NCBI GenBank assembly: GCA_002946415.1
Contig: NJPS01000008.1
Coordinates: 434,001-498,000, forward strand
Length of the DNA stretch: 64,000 bases
Origin: Rutstroemia sp. NJR-2017a BVV2
Taxonomy: Eukaryota > Ascomycota > Leotiomycetes > Helotiales > Rutstroemiaceae
Reading direction: 5' to 3'
Positions 1 through 10,575 of the stretch are shown piece after piece (positions within the stretch are counted from its first letter, which is position 1; each line of letters begins with the position of its first letter). Position numbers and translations under genes: made by a program. The notes beneath the pieces were generated by a model. It ran no database searches, was not told where the DNA came from, and was given only the letters and a program-made list of their open reading frames with translations.

Positions 1-332
1 CGGCGCACCCAATTGTACCTTCCATCTGAGAACCACACTTCGCAGAGGACGATAAGCTACGGTCGCGACACGAACACAAAGTACGACTCACCACTTACGC
101 TACGCAATCAACACGAAACAATAGGTCCTCGAGCATAACACAGGTCAAAGACATCAAATAACAATAACGACGGATCTGAGACGGCTTTACGACATGAATT
201 TACGAATTTAACACGGACGCGATTGAGCTTGTTTACGCAAATAGATTTTCTATTTACTTCAAAGAGGCTGGAAGTGCTCCTGTTTTGACCAATCCGTTTC
301 CTTTGCTCTTTCGATCGAGCCAATATTTCACG
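1..332. promoter_or_regulatory. Upstream region of the Byr4-like gene
   Basis: No coding sequence is supported here. The stretch lies directly upstream of the Byr4-like start codon at 333 and is taken as its leader and proximal promoter. An in-frame TTG at 285 would add 16 residues, but ATG 333 is the first ATG of that frame and the protein from it begins with plausible acidic Byr4-type sequence. I see no clear TATA box. Confidence 0.4.
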
Positions 333-3300
333 ATGGATCAATTGGTCTTAAACCCGCGGAAGCCCGTAGAGGACGAAGTCGAGAACTGGGACGATGACGA
401 TCTCGATATCGGTGGGGACGATTTCACATTTCGCAGCGCGTCGGTTGCAACTACAGTTGGCTCAACGCATCGGGATTCCATTTCTTCACGAATGTCTATA
501 AGGTCGGATTTTTCTCATAACGAAGAAACGCATGTACATCTACCGGGCGATGACGAGAGGGCTACAATAGATGCTATTGCAACCGCAAAGAGAGCTGGGA
601 TTCCTTTACCACAAAATGTACCTACGTCCGCTTTAATAGGAGGAACAATCAAACGACTTGGGGGACGGAAAGTACGCAAAATTATGCAAGATGATTGGGA
701 TGACGGTGACCTCGAATTACCTGTCGATGGAGCTTTGAAGATCAAGCGACCTGATGGTTCGAATTTCCCAGAAACAATACGACAAGTTAGCAATCCAACT
801 TTCCTGAGTCCAGTGAAACCGTTGCTAGCAGCTCCTGTATTTCAAGTCAGCCCTAGACCGGAACTCAAGACCAAAACTGCCTCAGCCAACATGCTCGAGC
901 GCTTCCGGGATGACGATGAGGAGGATTTCCTTGGTGATGGAGAAGCGACCATTAAAGTATCGAAAAAGCGAGACCCACCGTCACTTATTCCATTCATCAC
1001 ACCACCAACACCGCTCAAAGAAACAGAAAATGAGGACGACTTCGAGCAAGACCTACAACTCCCTTCGGACGGGACTCTAAAACTTTCAACCCGTAAAGAC
1101 ATTCCAATCACACCACAGAACTTCCAAGATGACTTCGAGGACTGGGGAGAAGGCAGCTTGGGCACACGATTCGGCGGGACACGAAGAGACAGCCGGTTCA
1201 ACAACAGGAACCCTGATTTATATGCTCTAAGTCCTAGCGTTGCCAGTTCGCTGACGGTTGAAAGCGAGGATGAAGGCCTTGACGGCTTGGTTCTTCCTAG
1301 CGGCCCTTTGAACTTTGATGATATACTCAAAAGGCGACAACAAAATCAATCACCTGAAGCGCAACCTGATGACAAACAGTCCTCAAATGTTTCGGAGGGA
1401 AAAGATGACTTTTTGACCGGACTTGAGATCGGCGATGGCGATGTATTTGATTCCAAAAAGCTTACCTTAAACCGCAACATCAAGGTAAAGTATACTAGAC
1501 AGGAGAGTCCCGCTCGGCCTAAGCCATCTGTCTCATTGACATTTACAAATAAGCCTGCGCCAGTCGCTACGTCTAGACTGCCTCGCCCACTCGGTCATGA
1601 ACGAATTCCGTCTTCTCTCGAACCTGTCTCAGAAAGTGGTGGGCCCATCCCAAGCAGCAGCCGTAGATCACAATCTAGAATGGGGGGTCACTCTACTCAT
1701 TCATCGATTAATAGTATCGGGGCGTCTGGCACACAAAGCTCGATTAATGCATTACCACCCTCCACACCTCGCCGTCGGGACCTTAGCTCAAAATCATCAG
1801 CTACGACATTGCGCAATGAACCTACCACGACCCATTCGCAGCTACTAAAGCTAAAGCGATCAATGCCAACTATGAAAACTTACCAGCCAGCACCAGCCAA
1901 GCCAATGAATAACAGGTTTGAAAGACCACCATCGAGAACGGAATTCAATAATCGACCTACTTCAATGACACGTCCTAAGACACCTGTTGGGCGCGATCGC
2001 TCTGGCGCTGAGTCAAGCATGTCAGTCAGGAAAAATTCTGTACCATTTCTTCCAGCAGGTGCATCGACTTCTAAGTCTCATCATGTTACTGCAAAGACGT
2101 CTCGGCACTTTCGGCGCAATGATTCAGAATCGTCAAGCAACAGCGCAGAGTTCCGGCCACCATCAAGAACATTGTCGCGACAAACCGTACGCTCACCAAG
2201 TCCGAAAAGAAACCTGCGGGGTGCAGATGCGTTGGCTCGCGAAGCTGCTGTCAAGCGACAAATTACGAAGCCGGTTCGACGCAGACATTTCGGCGATGGC
2301 TGCGAGCTTGATGGTTTTGATGATTTGCCAACGTCTCGAGATGCAGAGCAAAAGTTTGTCAAGGAGCCTATTGGCCGTGGTCCACCGAAGCAAATCGCTC
2401 TCCGAAACAAAGCTTACCAAAACATTTTGCCCACACGAACAACAACCCCGATGCCTTTGACACCATTGACACCGGCCAAGACGAGAGGTGAATTGCCACG
2501 GTTCGCACGTGATACAGCTGCAAGTCGGATGGCTAGAGAAGCCACATCTCAACGTGCACCTTCTGGGTCAGGAGCCCCTCTTGCTGCCCTGACAAATCAG
2601 TGGAAGGCAAAGGTCTCAGCTACCACGGGCCTTAGTCCAATCCATGCTCAAGGTTCGGTTAGGTCCAAGAAAAACAAGGCTCCACAGAAGCCCCAGCTTA
2701 TCAAACCACTTGGAAATGTCAATAATCCTAAATGTATGTACTAACGTTCCTACCTGTCTTGATGACGTACTAACACTTGCTTCAGCTGTGAAAGGTATGC
2801 AATACGACCCTGTAAATTATCGTTGGGAAGGAAACGAGAACGAGGTGACGGCATTCGACATTCCTGCATCTGCGACATCCACTACTTCCATTGCATCGCA
2901 GAAGCCACAATCAAGAGAGGGACCACAGGTCTATCGTGAAAAGGAGACTTCTACACCTCGGCCTGCTCTTATTACCAACATCAATTCAGCTCAAAACGTG
3001 CAGGTAGTGGGCGGCATGGTGTTCGATCCCCAACGCATGTGCTGGCTCAAGATGCCAAGTGAGGCTAGTAGAGCAAAGAGCGAGGCCGGTGATACGATGG
3101 ATGGATTCGATGCACTTGATGATGAAGAGGATGTATTCAAGGATGTTCCTGATTTGGAGGATGCGCCTTCAAAGGAAGCTGATGAAGTATCGGGACGAAA
3201 GAGTGAGGGTGCCAGTGGTATGAGTGACTGGCTAGTCGGCGAAGAATTCGACGTTGGGCCAGAGTTCGTCAGAAGACAAAGAGAAGAGGAGGAACGCTGG

Positions 3301-3393
3301 AGAAGAAAATGTGAAAAATGGATTGGGGCTACACGGGATACAGAAGGCAATGCTTGGAGATGGAGCATTCGCGACGTAGTTAACGAATTATGA
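333..3393 (+). CDS. byr4: Byr4/Bfa1-like regulator of septation (two-component GAP subunit)
   Basis: Byr4 (budding yeast Bfa1) is the scaffold half of the Byr4-Cdc16 GTPase-activating complex that holds the spindle-pole GTPase Spg1/Tem1 inactive, restraining the septation initiation/mitotic exit network. Two exons, 333-2733 and 2786-3393, encode about 1002 aa. The 52-nt intron has GTATGT, a TACTAAC branch site and TTCAG, and joins as K-S-V-K-G. Several degenerate acidic units of the type DDWDDGDLELPVDG recur through the first ~330 residues, the middle is Ser/Arg/Pro-rich and disordered, and the C-terminus has the conserved blocks MVFDPQRMCW, DWLVGEEFDVGPEFV and RWRRKCEKW. The acidic repeats and C-terminal block are what I recognise as Byr4. 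It is convergent with the reductase downstream. The stop-to-stop frame is intact. Confidence 0.85.
2734..2785 (+). other. Intron of the Byr4-like gene
   Basis: A 52-nt GT-AG intron in phase 1. GTATGT donor, TACTAAC branch site about 10 nt before a TTCAG acceptor. Without removal the frame ends at TAA 2742-2744. Confidence 0.85.
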
Positions 3394-3933
3394 TCAAACG
3401 GTTAAGGGAACTGGGCAACCACGGACATTGTACATTCTTTGGGATAGTACATCCTTCGGATAGAATAGGCACGGGTATGATGATGGTTGGAACATTCGAC
3501 TTTGTACTATGAGATGACGGATGGGAAGATACCTGCTGTTTTTTTTGCGGTTGCATAACGACTTTCTTATTTTGCAGTTTTTTGTTTTTGGTGGTTTATT
3601 TTATGGCGCTATTTTTGGGACAAAAATGATATCATTTGGGGCGGAAGGGTGATCAATAGGGGGACATCGGCATTTATGTGGTGGGTGATATCGGATGATG
3701 ACATGCTTGATACGAAGTTTATGACTGTTATGATTGGGTTTATACTTGTGTTCTTGTATTCTAATCCTTTCATTCGGTTTTTGATTTCGGATAATACCAT
3801 ATTTCTATTTGGGCTGGGAAAAACACTGCTTGCTATATTGCCATATTATGCTCAGTTCATGTGTCCCGTGCTCGTGTCTCGTGCAATATCATCCATCCCC
3901 TACTTACGTCTCCCTCTACTCAACATTCTCCTC
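3394..3933. other. Convergent intergenic region (Byr4-like / aldo-keto reductase)
   Basis: No gene is supported. This 540-bp stretch must hold the 3' ends of both convergent transcripts. It is T-rich on the plus strand around 3538-3600, consistent with 3' UTR sequence of the upstream gene. The open frames here have no recognisable protein features. Confidence 0.4.
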
Positions 3934-5066
3934 TCAAGACCTATCATTCTCATCAAATCTCTTCTGCCAAAACCCTCTAAAGTGCTTCTGCAGCCCTATC
4001 TCCTTAATATCCTGCACCTCCTTCGGCGTCAACTTAAACGCCGCCACCTTCTGATACCCCCTCAACCGATCCTCATTCCCACTCGTCGTCAGTGCCACCA
4101 TCCCCTGATCAATCACCCACCGCAACGCCACTTCTCCAGGCGTGACTCCATACTTCCTCGCCAGCTCATCATAAATCCCGTCCAGCGGCCCCGGCTTCGC
4201 TTTCGTGACCGCGGTCAGCGGCGCGTATGCCGCTACTGCGATCTTGTGGGAGTGTAAGTAGGGCACTAAGTCCTCGTGCTGCAGGTAAGGATGGTATTCG
4301 ATTTGGTTGATGGCGGGGATGATCTTGGCGGTCGAAAGGATCGCTTCGATGTCCTTTTGGAGGTAGTTGGATACTCCAATCGACTTGGCTTTGCCGGTGG
4401 CGTGGATCGCTTCCATGTCGGCCCATTTGGCTTGGAGGTCCGCCGGAGAGTTGGCGAAGTAGGGGGCGTGGATTAGGTAGAGGTCTACGTAGTCGAGTTG
4501 GAGTTTGCGCAGGGAGTCTTCGAATGCGGCTTGGGTGGGCACGTTTTCCGTGCCGGTGATTTTGGTGGTGATGAAGAATTTCTCGCGAGGGAGCGAGGAT
4601 TCTTTGATTGCGAGGCCCATTTCGGTTTCGTTGCCGTAGACTGGGGCGAGGTGAGCAATTGATTTTGGGGAAGGTCATGTGGGGGACGGGAGCGAGGTAA
4701 TCAATCAATACCTTGAGCACCGTCTAAATGGTGGAATCCAGCCTTGATGGCCATGACTGTCGTCTCGACAATGTTCTTGTCGACAGGGCCATCGCTATTG
4801 GATTTAAAGTTTGCAGTTCCGAGCCCGTATCCGAGGATAGGAATCTCGTTGCCGTCGTTGAGCTTGAGGTTCGGCAGTTGCGACATTTGTTTGGGTGCGA
4901 TGCCTAGGTTACCTGATGCCCCGAATGAGGTTTGATAAGAGCCTGTTGCGGAGTTCATAATGCTGCGGATAGGGATGAATTTAGATGCGAGTCGATGCGC
5001 ATTGAGCGGGCGTTGTGTGAGGGGGAGGAAGGATCTAGATGGGGGAGATCGCAGGATTTTGTTCAT
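3934..5066 (-). CDS. Aldo/keto reductase (YDL124W-like), possibly mitochondrial isoform
   Basis: NADPH-dependent aldo/keto reductase, a TIM-barrel oxidoreductase reducing carbonyls. Exon 1 is 4712-5066 and exon 2 is 3934-4640; the 71-nt intron (GTATTG...CCCCAG) rejoins as HLDGAQVYGNE. All four catalytic residues are visible: Asp and Tyr in HLDGAQVY, Lys in FITTKI and His in LIHAPY. The opening LNDGNEIPILGYGLGTANF and the SIGVSNY block are family-typical, closest in feel to yeast YDL124W, an alpha-keto amide reductase. The model is 353 aa from ATG 5066. The first 36 residues are Arg/Ser/Leu-rich and look like a mitochondrial presequence; starting at Met37 (4958) gives a standard 317-aa cytosolic enzyme, so dual start use is possible. 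The substrate cannot be inferred. Confidence 0.85.
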
Positions 5067-5098
5067 GAGGAGGGAGGAGGGAGGAGGGAGGAGGGAGG
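5067..5098 (-). repeat. CCTCCCT microsatellite abutting the reductase start codon
   Basis: About four copies of a 7-bp GGAGGGA unit on the plus strand, CCTCCCT in mRNA sense, end right at the ATG at 5066. The tract would form the last 30 nt of the 5' leader. Length changes here would alter the leader without touching the coding frame. Confidence 0.75.
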
Positions 5099-5451
5099 CA
5101 GTTGGGAATTGTTTTGTCGGGGAAGAGGAAGAGGAATGGTGGTGTAGATCTACATCTTTATGATTATCCTTTGAAGCTTAGCTTAGTTAGCTACAGCATG
5201 TAACCTTATCCCCACCCGCAATTCAACCCCACACTTTCATCATTTCTGGTGCTTACAGTGCTTACAGGCGGCCGACGGGGATCGCCACAGCTTGAGCACG
5301 TCATCCCAATTGAATTAATCACCCAAACGTCAGCGATGAATTCATGAATTTATGCTACATTTTTGCCTCCGTCGAAGATATATATCCTCAATTCGTCCTA
5401 CGACCATAAATCCCACATCACACTCTGCTCACTCTCCTCACTCAGCTGTTG
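5067..5451. promoter_or_regulatory. Divergent promoter between aldo/keto reductase and SelO
   Basis: Only 385 bp separate the two start codons. The half nearer SelO has a GATATATATCC element at about 5378 followed by a C/T-rich stretch just before ATG 5452, a common fungal core-promoter arrangement. Both neighbours are redox-linked enzymes, so joint regulation is possible but is inference. Confidence 0.4.
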
Positions 5452-7395
5452 ATGCTTTTAAGATCTCTCTCTAGAAGTACGGTACCCCGCATGCGCATAG
5501 CTCAAATGGCCGCACAACTCTCGAATGGCAATGCCGCCTCCAATGGCACTTCATCCTATGCCGGCACCTCGCTCGCAGACCTCCCCAAGTCATGGACTTT
5601 TACCTCCTCGCTTCCTCCTGACCCCAAATTCCCTACGCCTGCCGACTCGCACAACACTCCCAGAGATGACATTACACCGCGCCAAGTAAAGGGCGCATTA
5701 TTCACCTGGGTGCGTCCCGAGAAAGCGAAAAATCCGGAATTACTCGCAGTCAGTCCGGCTGCGATGCGGGACTTGGGCATCAAGGAAGGAGACGAGAAGA
5801 CGGACGATTTCAAACAAGTTGTTGCGGGGAACAAAATCCTGGGGTGGGATGAAGAAAAACAAGAAGGTGGATACCCGTGGGCTCAATGCTACGGTGGGTG
5901 GCAATTTGGCTCATGGGCCGGACAGCTCGGAGATGGGAGGGCGATATCGTTGTTTGAGACGACGAATCCGGAAACAAAGAAGAGATACGAGGTGCAGTTG
6001 AAGGGGGCGGGTATTACACCGTATTCGAGATTCGCGGACGGGAAGGCGGTGCTGAGGTCGAGTATTCGGGAATTCATCGTTTCGGAGGCGTTGCATGGAT
6101 TGAGGATTCCTACTACAAGAGCTCTGTCTCTAACACTTCTGCCGCATGAGAAAGTGCGGAGAGAGACTTTGGAGCCGGGAGCTATAGTGGCGAGATTCGC
6201 TGAATCGTGGCTACGGATTGGAACCTTTGATATCATGCGAGCTCGTGGTGAACGAGGTTTAATTCGCCAACTGTCCACATACATCGCCGAGAACGTCTTC
6301 GACGGCTGGGAATCACTACCCGGTCGAATTGACTCCGACGACGGCAAAGCCGAAGAAATCAAACGCGGCATCCCCAAAGACACAATTGAAGGCCCCCCCG
6401 GCCTGGAAGAAAACCGCTTCACCCGTCTATACCGCGAAATCGTGCGCCGCAACGCTCGCACCGTAGCCGAATGGCAAGCCTACGCCTTCACCAACGGCGT
6501 CCTCAATACTGACAACACATCCATCTTCGGGCTGTCCATGGACTTCGGCCCCTTCGCCTTCCTCGATAACTTCGACCCCAACTACACACCCAACCACGAC
6601 GACCACATGCTCCGCTACTCGTACCGCAACCAACCCACCGTAATTTGGTGGAACCTCGTTCGTCTCGGCGAAACGTTCGGCGAACTAATTGGTGCTGGTG
6701 CGGACGTCGACGCGGAAGAATTCATAGAAAAAGGCGTCCGCCAAGAAGCATCTGAGGAATTAATCGAGCGTGCGCAGAAATTGATAACACGCATTGGAGA
6801 AGAATACCGTGCTACGTTCCTGGATCATTATAAAGAACTCATGACCGCAAGGGTAGGACTTAAGACGTTCAAGGAAGAAGATTTCGATACCCTGTACAGC
6901 GAACTCCTAGATACTATGGCTGCGCTGGAACTCGACTTTAATCATTTCTTCCGCAGATTATCCTCCCTCTCTACCGCAACCCTCAACTCAGAAGACGCGC
7001 GTAAAGAAGCCGCGAAAGTATTTTTCCACCATGAGGGCGTGACTGGGGATGAAGAAACAGCGAAAGAGAAAGTAGCAGCGTGGTTGCAGAAGTGGAGGAG
7101 CAGAGTTATTGAAGATTGGGGCGAGGGAGATGAAGTTGAAGAGGAGAGAATGCAGAAGATGAAAACTGTAAACCCGAAATTCATTCCCAGGGGCTGGGTC
7201 CTGGATGAAATTATCAAGAGAGTGCAGAATGAGGGGGAGAGGGAGGTGTTGGGGAGGGTGATGAGGATGGTGGCGGATCCGTTCAGGGAGGGGTGGGCGG
7301 CGGAGGGGGATAAGGAGGGGAGGAAGGAGGAGGAGAGGTGGTGTGGGGATGTGCCGAGGAAGGGGATGGGGTTGCAGTGTAGTTGTAGTTCGTAG
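5452..7395 (+). CDS. fmp40: SelO/Fmp40 family protein adenylyltransferase (UPF0061/YdiU)
   Basis: SelO-family pseudokinases AMPylate Ser/Thr/Tyr of mitochondrial proteins, including redox proteins, during oxidative stress; the yeast member is Fmp40. This 647-aa single-exon protein carries the family blocks: GALFTWVRPEKAKNPELLAV near the N-terminus, then YGGWQFGSWAGQLGDGRAIS, the LKGAGITPYSRFADGKAVLR nucleotide-binding segment and GVLNTDNTSIFGLSMDFGPF, the metal/active-site segment. The first ~20 residues (LLRSLSRSTVPRMR) look like a mitochondrial targeting sequence. ATG 5452 is chosen over the adjacent TTG. The C-terminus ends LQCSCSS: Cys sits where animal SelO has selenocysteine. Codon choice shifts from C-rich (about 6270-6700) to G-rich (7220-7395). 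Confidence 0.93.
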   Translation: MLLRSLSRSTVPRMRIAQMAAQLSNGNAASNGTSSYAGTSLADLPKSWTFTSSLPPDPKFPTPADSHNTPRDDITPRQVKGALFTWVRPEKAKNPELLAVSPAAMRDLGIKEGDEKTDDFKQVVAGNKILGWDEEKQEGGYPWAQCYGGWQFGSWAGQLGDGRAISLFETTNPETKKRYEVQLKGAGITPYSRFADGKAVLRSSIREFIVSEALHGLRIPTTRALSLTLLPHEKVRRETLEPGAIVARFAESWLRIGTFDIMRARGERGLIRQLSTYIAENVFDGWESLPGRIDSDDGKAEEIKRGIPKDTIEGPPGLEENRFTRLYREIVRRNARTVAEWQAYAFTNGVLNTDNTSIFGLSMDFGPFAFLDNFDPNYTPNHDDHMLRYSYRNQPTVIWWNLVRLGETFGELIGAGADVDAEEFIEKGVRQEASEELIERAQKLITRIGEEYRATFLDHYKELMTARVGLKTFKEEDFDTLYSELLDTMAALELDFNHFFRRLSSLSTATLNSEDARKEAAKVFFHHEGVTGDEETAKEKVAAWLQKWRSRVIEDWGEGDEVEEERMQKMKTVNPKFIPRGWVLDEIIKRVQNEGEREVLGRVMRMVADPFREGWAAEGDKEGRKEEERWCGDVPRKGMGLQCSCSS

Positions 7396-7674
7396 GGAGT
7401 ATGGGGAGAGAAGAAAGGGGAGATGAGAGGTGTTAGATGAGATGGGTGGATGGGAAAGGGTAGACTGTATATTGTTTTCGGTGGTAGAAATATTGGTGTT
7501 TGGTTATAGTAAAGGAATTCAGTACAATACAATACAAGCAATACAGCAATCTCTAAGATCTAGTCTACTACCTCACAATGAAGCCTGTTAACCAAATTAT
7601 GCAATGTAAGATTATACATGAACGGCTGGTTGATACTGGAGAGAGAGATCTTGGTGTCTTATCCTGGGGAAGCG

Positions 7675-7700
7675 TATCGTATCATATCATATCATATCAT
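7675..7700. repeat. ATATC pentanucleotide microsatellite
   Basis: About five tandem ATATC/TATCA units. Non-coding. Confidence 0.75.
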
Positions 7701-7826
7701 CTCGAGAGAGAGTAGAAAGAACAAGAAAAGTGGAGTTTGCCAAGAAATAGGGAGTTCGCTAAGAAAGTCGACTACCCCGAACACGAAGTATAGAACTTGA
7801 CTGGGGGAATGACCTGGGGGGGGCTT

Positions 7827-7845
7827 TGGTATGGTATGGTATGGT
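7827..7845. repeat. GGTAT pentanucleotide microsatellite
   Basis: Three to four tandem GGTAT units preceded by a G-run. Non-coding. Confidence 0.65.
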
Positions 7846-8229
7846 GCGATGTGGTGATATGCTGGGGTGTTTAGAGGAGAGTGTTTTGCTTGAGAGATAT
7901 AATATGGTTGAATTGCTTTCTGTCATCTCAGTGTCTGTTACTTGACACTTTCTCAAGCTAGATACACTTGCTGGAGTTCATTGTGGATTGTAGGATTAGA
8001 TCACTATCTCGAGCAACAGTCACATATATCCCGCAATCAATCATTTGAGTGAAAAGCATCTCTTGATTTCAAAAAGAAAAACCTACACGAAACTAAAACT
8101 TGCGATGGCCCAGAATAAATAAATAATGGAAATTCATGAAACAACCCCATTCCAAACCTCTTCCCCTCCCCTCGGAAACCCATGACTGCCAGACCACTTT
8201 TCCAAACAATCCTGTCCTTCTTATCCTAT

Positions 8230-8822
8230 CTAGATGTTGCACAAAACCGACGAAACATCATCATTCATAGTGCTGAAGGAAGGATCGGTGCGGATATTGC
8301 TGACTTGTCCCGTGGTAGCGATTTGGCCGCCGCCGTTGCGGCATCCGGTGTCGCTGGTGGGGGGTTAGTTTGGGTTTGGAGGAGGATGGGGAGGGTTTGT
8401 GGTGAGGGAGTGATGGATGGATATGGTGAGATAAGGGATGGATGTGACGGGACTTACTTGTAGAAGATGCAGTTGTAGCCATTGGCGTTGAGAGAACTGA
8501 CTTTGTCGTTGAGGCGGCCGACGTTGGAGACTGGGGGTTGTTAGTTTGAGGAGGAGATTGGTGGGAGAGGAGGAGATGGGGAAGAGGAAAGGAGATGAGG
8601 AAGAGGAAAGGAGGAGGGAAGAGAAAACTAACCGCAGAATCCATAGTTAAAGTTGATGTTGTCGCAGTCATTCATATCTTTGTTGCTGCAGATAGTGACG
8701 AACTGGCTGATTTGTCTGGCATCGACGTTTGTTGCTGCGGCGGCCGTGTTGGTCTCGATGAGAGGAGCTGCGAAGACAGCGGTGGAGGCGATGAGAGCGG
8801 AGATGATGATCTTGGAGAACAT
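8230..8822 (-). CDS. Small secreted six-cysteine protein (effector-like), three exons
   Basis: Exons 8633-8822, 8458-8530 and 8230-8353 give a 128-aa protein. The introns (GTTAGT...CCCCAG, 102 nt; GTAAGT...CACCAG, 104 nt) restore one frame through all three exons. Residues 1-18 form a signal peptide (MFSKIIISALIASTAVFA, then AP). The mature part has six cysteines, at about 45, 53, 63, 84, 92 and 126, enough for three disulfides, and no other domain I know. A TATATAA box lies about 185 bp upstream, near 9005-9012 on the minus strand. Size, signal peptide and even Cys count fit the small secreted/effector-like class, but a function cannot be assigned. No protease or lectin motif is visible. Confidence 0.72.
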
Positions 8823-10068
8823 GTTGGCGAAGTGGAGTGAAGAAGTGAAGGTAGAAGTGAGAGTAGTAGAGTAGTGAAGAGAAGTTGAGTGGAAAGATTG
8901 GAAGAGCTGGAAGCTGGTTGAGAGTGTTGGAGAGGCTGTTGTGTTGGCTGATGATTGATGGTGAGGTTGATGAAGTGATGATTCCTTTCTGGATGGAAGG
9001 CCAAGTTATATAGATGGAATAAGAGCATACAAACCATCTCCATCACGATGTTGAAGCATGTTGACTAACACGAGCAAGCAGCAACTGGAGGTGGACTCTC
9101 ATTCCACCGACGCCGAAATGTATATTTGATTAAACCAGCTGCTGAGCAAGCAATGCAGAGCCTCTCCCAATCCCTCCCACAACCCTTGGCATCATCACCT
9201 CCATTCCCAAAACGGTGGCATATTCCGAAAACATCCAACCCCAATCCCAAAACGGTTCCTCTGAGCCCCAAAAAAGATCTGCTGAAGTCAACATTAAAGT
9301 TGCAGCTAACGTTACAAACCCGCGCGACTATGCCTTAAATCTTGGCAAATGAAACCACGGACAGCCAAGCGCAGTAGTTCAGACAGCACGTGATTTGTTT
9401 CCTGCAATACAATCGGGGAGCAGATGAACTTGAGGAGAAGTTCAGATCAAAATTGGAAAGAATCGTGCATTGGTCTCATCACCGAGACCCCCGATGTGGA
9501 CAAGCTTCCGCTGCGGTTCAAGTTAGCGAACATTCCAAACAAGAAATGTCCACTTCACTGCTAGTAGAGATGGGACTTGCCGTAATGTGTTTGGTTCTTA
9601 CTGAGTAGAAGCTAGCTAGCTCTTCGTATTCTTGGCAAGTGTCTACTCGCCAAGCATTAGCAGTCTACTGAGATTCATGTAACTATTCACAACCAAAACT
9701 GCACCTGAAAATACACTTTTTAATCTCAACTAGCTTCCTTGGGGACATTATGGAGATTTCTGCGTTATTTCGGATGTTGAGAATCGGAGGTATTTTCGTC
9801 TTTGCTGTTGAACTTCGCGAACATGAATTTGAAATCAAGGTAGAGATAGATTTTTAAGACAACTATGTCTCTGAAGATGTATAAGTAGCAAGTGATCTGC
9901 AGTCTTTGTTTCTCTCATCAGCTCACTGCATCACTCACTCTCATCTCACTCACTTTTCCAATCAATCCATCAACCAGTCAACCAATCTTTCACACAAGAT
10001 CATCTAGATCTTCCAATTCTCACACAAACGCTCCTTGCCCTCTCCAAACCAAACCAACTACCGCAACC
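8823..10068. other. Intergenic region between two divergent secreted-protein genes
   Basis: About 1.25 kb with no supported gene. It carries both promoters: a TATATAA box for the minus-strand gene near 9005-9012 and a TATAAGT element near 9879-9885 for the plus-strand gene, followed by a CT/CA-rich leader up to ATG 10069. The sequence CCCAAAACGGT occurs twice, near 9207 and 9247. Confidence 0.5.
9879..9885 (+). promoter_or_regulatory. TATA-like box of the secreted-protein gene at 10069
   Basis: TATAAGT lies about 185 bp upstream of ATG 10069 and is followed by a long pyrimidine-rich leader. Position and composition fit a fungal core promoter with a leader of roughly 150 nt. Confidence 0.4.
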
Positions 10069-10575
10069 ATGAAGTTCACTTCCATGACCGTCCTCCTCCT
10101 CAGCGCCCTCAGCGCCACCACCACCGCCCTCCCCGCCTCCTCCTCCGAGCAAACCAACACCACCGAAGCCGACACCCTCTTCCTCAGCAACCTCGACCTC
10201 ACATCCCTCGAAGCCGACCTCCACCTCCAATCCCGACAAGTCGCGGGCGCCATGTCCGGCGCCGACGTGCTCCGGGTGCAGCGCATCCTCGACGGCGCGC
10301 GATCCTCCGGCGTTGGGCGTGTGCGCGCACGCCGCTTGACAGAAGCGCAGGAGCGACGCTGCGTCAAGCAGCCTGCGACAGAGTGCAATGCTTGCATGGA
10401 CCGTGCTGTTACCACGACGATTTTGGGAGTCTTGTCGTGCGGCACGGCGGTGATTGCTGCGGGGGCGTTGACCGGGGGAGCGGCGGCGATTTTGGGGGCT
10501 ACGGGGTTTTTGTTGTGTGATGGGTTGGCGTATGAGGCGTATGAGAATCAGCTCATGACTTGTAGAGCTGCGTAG
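10069..10575 (+). CDS. Secreted protein with hydrophobic Gly/Ala-rich Cys domain
   Basis: A single-exon 168-aa protein. Residues 1-20 are a signal peptide (MKFTSMTVLLLSALSATTTA, then LP). A Thr/Ser/Asp-rich spacer ends near residues 60-63 in LQSRQ, which may be processed. The C-terminal ~75 residues contain six cysteines in the order C-x8-C-x2-C-x14-C-x23-C-x15-C and two hydrophobic Gly/Ala-rich runs (around VIAAGALTGGAAAILGATGF). The spacing suggests a compact disulfide-bonded, possibly membrane-interacting domain. I cannot name the family. ATG 10069 follows a CAACC context after a TATA-like box. The upstream in-frame extension is leader, not protein. Sense codons are C-rich at the 5' end and G-rich at the 3' end. 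Confidence 0.75.
   Translation: MKFTSMTVLLLSALSATTTALPASSSEQTNTTEADTLFLSNLDLTSLEADLHLQSRQVAGAMSGADVLRVQRILDGARSSGVGRVRARRLTEAQERRCVKQPATECNACMDRAVTTTILGVLSCGTAVIAAGALTGGAAAILGATGFLLCDGLAYEAYENQLMTCRAA

Larger units (their letters stand above)
7396..8229. other. Intergenic region with short tandem repeats
   Basis: No gene is supported in about 830 bp between SelO (+) and the first secreted-protein gene (-). It holds a pentanucleotide ATATC tract near 7675-7700 and a GGTAT tract near 7827-7845. The rest is A/T-rich and likely contains both 3' UTRs. Confidence 0.5.

Noticed and set aside
285..332. N-terminal extension of the Byr4-like protein from a TTG at 285
   Set aside because: Nuclear genes of this type start at ATG; ATG 333 begins sequence of the expected character.
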